DNA from: Archegozetes longisetosus
Lineage: Eukaryota > Arthropoda > Arachnida > Sarcoptiformes > Trhypochthoniidae
Length of the DNA: 64,000 nt
NCBI GenBank assembly: GCA_018873245.2
Contig: JAEMBT020000009.1
Location: forward strand, 3,560,242-3,624,241
Reading direction: 5' to 3'
In this document: positions 59,855 through 64,000 of the stretch, in pieces
How positions within the stretch are numbered: position 1 is the first letter of the stretch
How the letters are laid out: each line of letters opens with the position of its first letter
Program-made: the position numbers and the translations under genes
Notes under the pieces: model-generated
Seen by the model: the letters and a program-made list of their open reading frames with translations, nothing else
Told to the model about the DNA's origin: nothing
Databases searched by the model: none

Positions 59855-62800
59855 ATGGATAATCAATTGGCCATCGCTTGGGTTGATCTCACTTTTACAG
59901 CTCAATCATCTCTATTAAACAAAGAGAAAACAATTCTCAATAATATTAGTGGTGGTTTCGATTTTGGGTCAATTAATGCTTTGATGGGTCCGAGTGGTTG
60001 TGGAAAAACTACTTTATTGAAATGTTTGGGTGGACTGAATAAATCTGGTTTAGGAAAAGATACCAAAATTTATCTCAACTCTGAAGAAAAAATTCGAACG
60101 TGTTTTATATATCAGGATCAAAATGAAAGATTACATAAAGGTTTAACTGTTAGACAATCCTTGAATTATGCCTCAAAGTTGAAGAATAGTAATGAAAATG
60201 TGATTGTAGATCATAAAAATAGTATAAATGAATTGATGTCTGAATTAATGATCAGTAATATCGAAGAAAACTTTGTGGAAAATTGTAGTGGTGGTGAGCT
60301 AAAACGACTTGGTATTGCTTTAGAGTTGACTTCTTATAAAAAGCCTAATTTACTATTCATTGATGAGCCGACAACTGGACTCGATAGTAATGCAGCAGAA
60401 GTTGTAAGTTTTCAAACTTTTTATATGAGTTATATAAAAATGAATTAAAATTAATTTTTACTTTGAACATTAAGGTGATAGAATGCTTAAAATCTTACTC
60501 ACGAAACCATAAGATATCAATCATAACAAGTATACATCAACCAAATAATGACTTGTTCATGATGTTCGACAATATCTATGTGTTGGCAAAAGAAGGTGTT
60601 TGTGTGTATTCGGGTCTACCGCAAGATCTGAAAACACATTTAACTGCTTGTCATATCAAATGCACCGAACTTCAAGTTCCAATAGAAGTATTACTAATTG
60701 TTTCGTCAAAAGGCATTAATGATAAAGTTAAGCAGTTATCTTATAAAGCATCACAAATGGAAGAATCATTAATAAGGAGATGTAATCGTGAAACAAATTT
60801 TACTCCGAATGGCATTGAAATCAAAACTAAAAACTTCAATCTAAGAGATTTCTACTATTTGTTGTTAAGAGCCATGATCTACAACTATTGGTATCATTGG
60901 AAAGTATTAATATCTCCTCTAATTGTCTATCTATTTTTGGCGATATTACTTCGGAAATTTTTCAATGAAAAAATTGGAGAAATTGATGGATGTTTTAGTT
61001 TCAATTCAAGTTCAAACATGACGTGCAAAGAAAGCGATGAGCAAAAATATATTCTCGAACAAAACTCAACTTTTCATTTTATCTGTTTGTTAGATGTTTT
61101 ATTCATTCAGATACTGATAACAACATTCATTTCTTCGGTAGAACTGAGAATATTTTCTACTGAACACCGAAACAGTAAGTCTCAGAAGTGAATTAACTCT
61201 TTTGTATTCTTTAGATTATTTGCCTCTAAATTCAATTAAAGTGTTATTAGAATTATATTTAAGAAATTCAAGTTGGTTGCAAATCACTTTTGAACTTTTA
61301 CTTTGAAAATGTATATTAGTCTTGACAAAAATCATATCAAAATTGAATTATTTTGAAGCATACAATACATTTTAAATGCAAAATCAAAAATAGAAAAGCC
61401 TATTCAGTTATAAACTGAACTATGGAGACGAGCAATTGAGATCTCGATAAATAAAGTTTTGATGAATAATTTGGTTGTAAGACATATGGACAATATGAAA
61501 AAGAATTGATTTGTTTTATAAACGGATAAAAAAATTCTCATTTAAATCTTATAAATATGATCTAGAAAAGCATGCACATAATTTTACCGAAATATGCGCT
61601 TATGTACATATATTAGGGGTTGAGTCAAGTATCCGGACCATCAAATTACAGAGATTACAAGAGTAGCGAACATGTTTATGAAATATTATTGCGCATTAGA
61701 GTAGAATATACTGGATGATGTGGTTGCTTGTAATTTAAACACTTTTAATTACTTAATATGCAAGTAAATATTAAATTCACGCTCATATTTGTACTGAACA
61801 CCTTGGAAAATACAACATTAACCATAGAATGCTAGATAGAATTATAGCTATGGTTCAAATATTATGATCCTAAGGATCATTGAGCAAATTGAATACTTGA
61901 GCAAATTATTTTTTAGAAAGAACTTTTTAAAAGTTTTAATTTGATATCAACATTAAGATATTTGGACTTTTGTTCAAAAGTTCTGCTCAGCTGAAAATTT
62001 CATTTTTAAAAGTTCGATGCGCTATAACTCTGAAGTTGATTTTTAGCCATCAAAATATATGTATTTAATTATTCTTTATGTACTTTTGATTCCATTCATC
62101 ATAATTCAAAAATATTAACTGGTTAATTCTGTGTGAATTAACGTTATTATTGACAGTCCCATGAGAGGAGGAATATACCATCTTGTAAAATAGTTTTCTA
62201 CAACTCATGTTCTCTCAAAAAATCGTTTAAATTGAGCTATATTTAGGAGTATAGAATACTAAAGGGCTGGGTCCCTCAGTTTCTCAATGGATACACATGC
62301 ATATGAATGAAAAAAGTGCCCAAATATGCATGTTTCGCATAATATGCAAACTATATACATTTATGCATTTTGCTGGATGTATGACTTATGAAATGTAAAG
62401 GTTTGAACTGAAAAATGTTTTTTTTCAAATGTATTGAGTTTTACATTTTGAATACAATTCAATGTTTTACATTATTTGTTTGATGGAATAGTTTTTAAGT
62501 GAACTTTCAGAAACTTAATTTTTCCAGTCATTATTCGTTAACTAAATAAAACTAATAATTATTTTTACAATTTTAAGGATGGTATAGCACTGGTTCTTAT
62601 TATTGGTCAAAAACTATAATAGAATTGCTTCCAATAATCGTCTATTCAATTTGCTACTCATTCACTGCATTTTATATAAGCGATAATGTTAACGAAAACG
62701 GTAGATTTTATAAATACATATATATACTAGGTGCTGGTTTTCTATGCACTCAAGCCTTGGGATCGTTAGTTGGTATAATCTCCATCAAAAATTCAAAATT

Positions 62801-64000
62801 AGCTATTCTTATAGCTACTGTAATCTTTGCTATTCTCTTCTTTTCGTCTAATTTTTTCTTACTCCGGAAAGATATGAAAATGTTGGACAAATATTGAGTG
62901 ATTACTCTTATGCTCAATATATATTTAATTCAATACTTATTTTATTGTATGGCTTTGGGAGATGTCCATCAGACCAGATTTCAAAAGTTTTATATGAATA
63001 CGATGTTGATGATGATCAGATTTTTTGGAATAATTCAAAATACATTTTGTACTATTTCTTGGTTCTTAAGGCCTTGGGATTTATTACACTTATGTTTAAA
63101 GCAAATAAATCTTCTGTTAGTAATTGGATGAGAAAATTATGTCAATCAAAAAATAATGATATACCGAATAATAATAATAATGAGAATATCAGTCGAAAGC
63201 TTTCATTTGAAAATCACATTAATTTAGATGAACGTAATGACGAATTGATTGGAAATGATTTAAATATACGCGAAAGACTTCTAGATAGGAATTTATTAGT
63301 CGCGTGGATTGATCTCTCGTTTACTATTCCATCGACTTTATTTAGAAAAGAGAACAAAATTTTGGATAATATAAGTGGTTGTATTGAAATGGGATCACTA
63401 AATGCACTGATGGGTCCATCAGGTTCTGGAAAGACAACTCTATTGAAATGTCTTAATGGAAAAAATAATTTTGGTTTAAGTGAAGAAACAAAAATTTATT
63501 TGAGCTCAAAACAGAGGGTTCGTAAGTGTTTTATAGGCCAGAATCAAAGTGAACATTTGCATAAAGGACTGACTGCAAGACAAACATTGATATACGCTTC
63601 GAAACTAAAAAATAGCGAAACGCAATTGAAAGTGGATCATGAAAATATGATCAACGATTTGATGTCAGAGTTGATGATCGCTAATACTGCAGATACTTAT
63701 ATCGAGAACTGTAGTGGAGGTGAACAAAAACGTATAGTAATTGCATCGGAATTGACTTCTTATATAAAACCAAACTTGTTGTGTATTGATGAACCCACGA
63801 GTGGACTCGATAGCAATGCAGCAAATGTTGTGAGTTATTTAATTCATTAGTATTATATTTATTTTTATAGTTGAATTTTTCATATCAAATTATAGGTAAT
63901 TCAATGTCTGAAAAATTTATCACATCACCACAAAATGTCAATCATAACAAGTATACACCAACCAAGTAATGACTTATTTGTGATGTTCGACAATATCTAT
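59855..64000 (+). CDS. ABCG-type transporter with two fused NBD-TMD units (frameshifted, runs off window)
   Basis: Exons: 59855-60403, 60475-61174, 62578-63829 and 63896-64000 (continues). Unit 1 NBD: Walker A GPSGCGKTT (45-53), signature CSGGELKR, Walker B LLFIDEPTTGLDS, switch SIHQPNNDLF. TMD 1 has STEHRNRWYSTGSYYWSKT across the 1403-bp intron, then GFLCTQALGSLVGII and ILILLYGFGRCP. After TMD 1 the same open frame continues through an Asn-rich linker (about 63105-63290) into NBD 2: GPSGSGKTT, CSGGEQKR, LLCIDEPTSGLDS, SIHQPSNDLF. Both NBDs have an intron at the same codon (V|V..C, phase 0), a sign of internal duplication. Within exon 3, near 62893, the frame must shift by one base (KYTGAGTG; one T appears missing) to pass from KMLDKY to SDYSYAQYIF. 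This is a recent disabling mutation or a sequence error. All catalytic motifs are intact. Known animal ABCG proteins are half-size; full-size ones are described from plants, fungi and protists. Confidence 0.75.

Noticed and set aside
1-64000. CRISPR arrays, bacterial operons, rRNA or tRNA genes
   Set aside because: None seen; introns and gene families show this is animal nuclear DNA.

Overview
The window looks like nuclear DNA of an arthropod, most likely a chelicerate and plausibly an acariform mite. It is very A+T-rich. Genes have short introns with clean GT..AG ends. The gene families fit this placing: ABCH half-transporters, ABCG transporters, divergent 7TM gustatory-type receptors, GLUT-like sugar transporters and NRDP1-type RING proteins. 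Gaps are filled with small DNA-transposon remnants. The species cannot be named from the sequence.

Layout. 0.8-3.5 kb: intact ABCH-type half-transporter (+), with an inverted paralogue at 45.7-48.8 kb (-). 3.5-9.5 kb: intergenic, with two copies of a 345-bp TA-flanked MITE, a hAT relic and a receptor relic. 9.5-10.8 kb: intact three-exon gustatory-type receptor (-); a frameshifted paralogue lies at 15.9-17.2 kb and relics at 5.4 and 14.3 kb. 18.2-19.1 kb: inverted pair of mariner-type transposase fragments, one arm carrying a nested MITE. 21.4-24.9 kb: hAT MITE, mariner relic, TTAA-flanked MITE, hAT relic. 25.4-27.1 and 31.7-34.3 kb: two paralogous genes (+) with a striking domain order, NRDP1-type C3HC3D RING and zinc fingers, then a coiled coil, then a dynein-light-chain (LC8)-like domain, then a ZYG11/ZER1-like armadillo domain. 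38.1-39.7 and 53.2-54.7 kb: two sugar transporters (-), with a relic of a third at 43.9-44.2 kb next to a dead LINE (41.0-43.9 kb). 55-58.6 kb: Tc1 remnant, a nearly perfect 125-bp-arm hairpin and a hAT MITE with perfect 8-bp target duplications. 59.9-64.0 kb: ABCG gene in which the end of a first NBD-TMD unit is joined by open reading frame to a second NBD. It carries a one-base frameshift and runs off the window.

The genes do not form a pathway. They form a cluster of duplicated families typical of detoxification, chemosensation and nutrient uptake. The most novel items are the RING/LC8/ZYG11-like fusion, which could join a RING catalytic module and an N-degron-type reader in one chain, and the full-size ABCG layout, which is unusual in animals. 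The transposon record is unusually readable: paralogous segments supply empty sites for several insertions.

Limits: all splice models, family calls and boundaries are by eye; no alignment, search or expression data were available.
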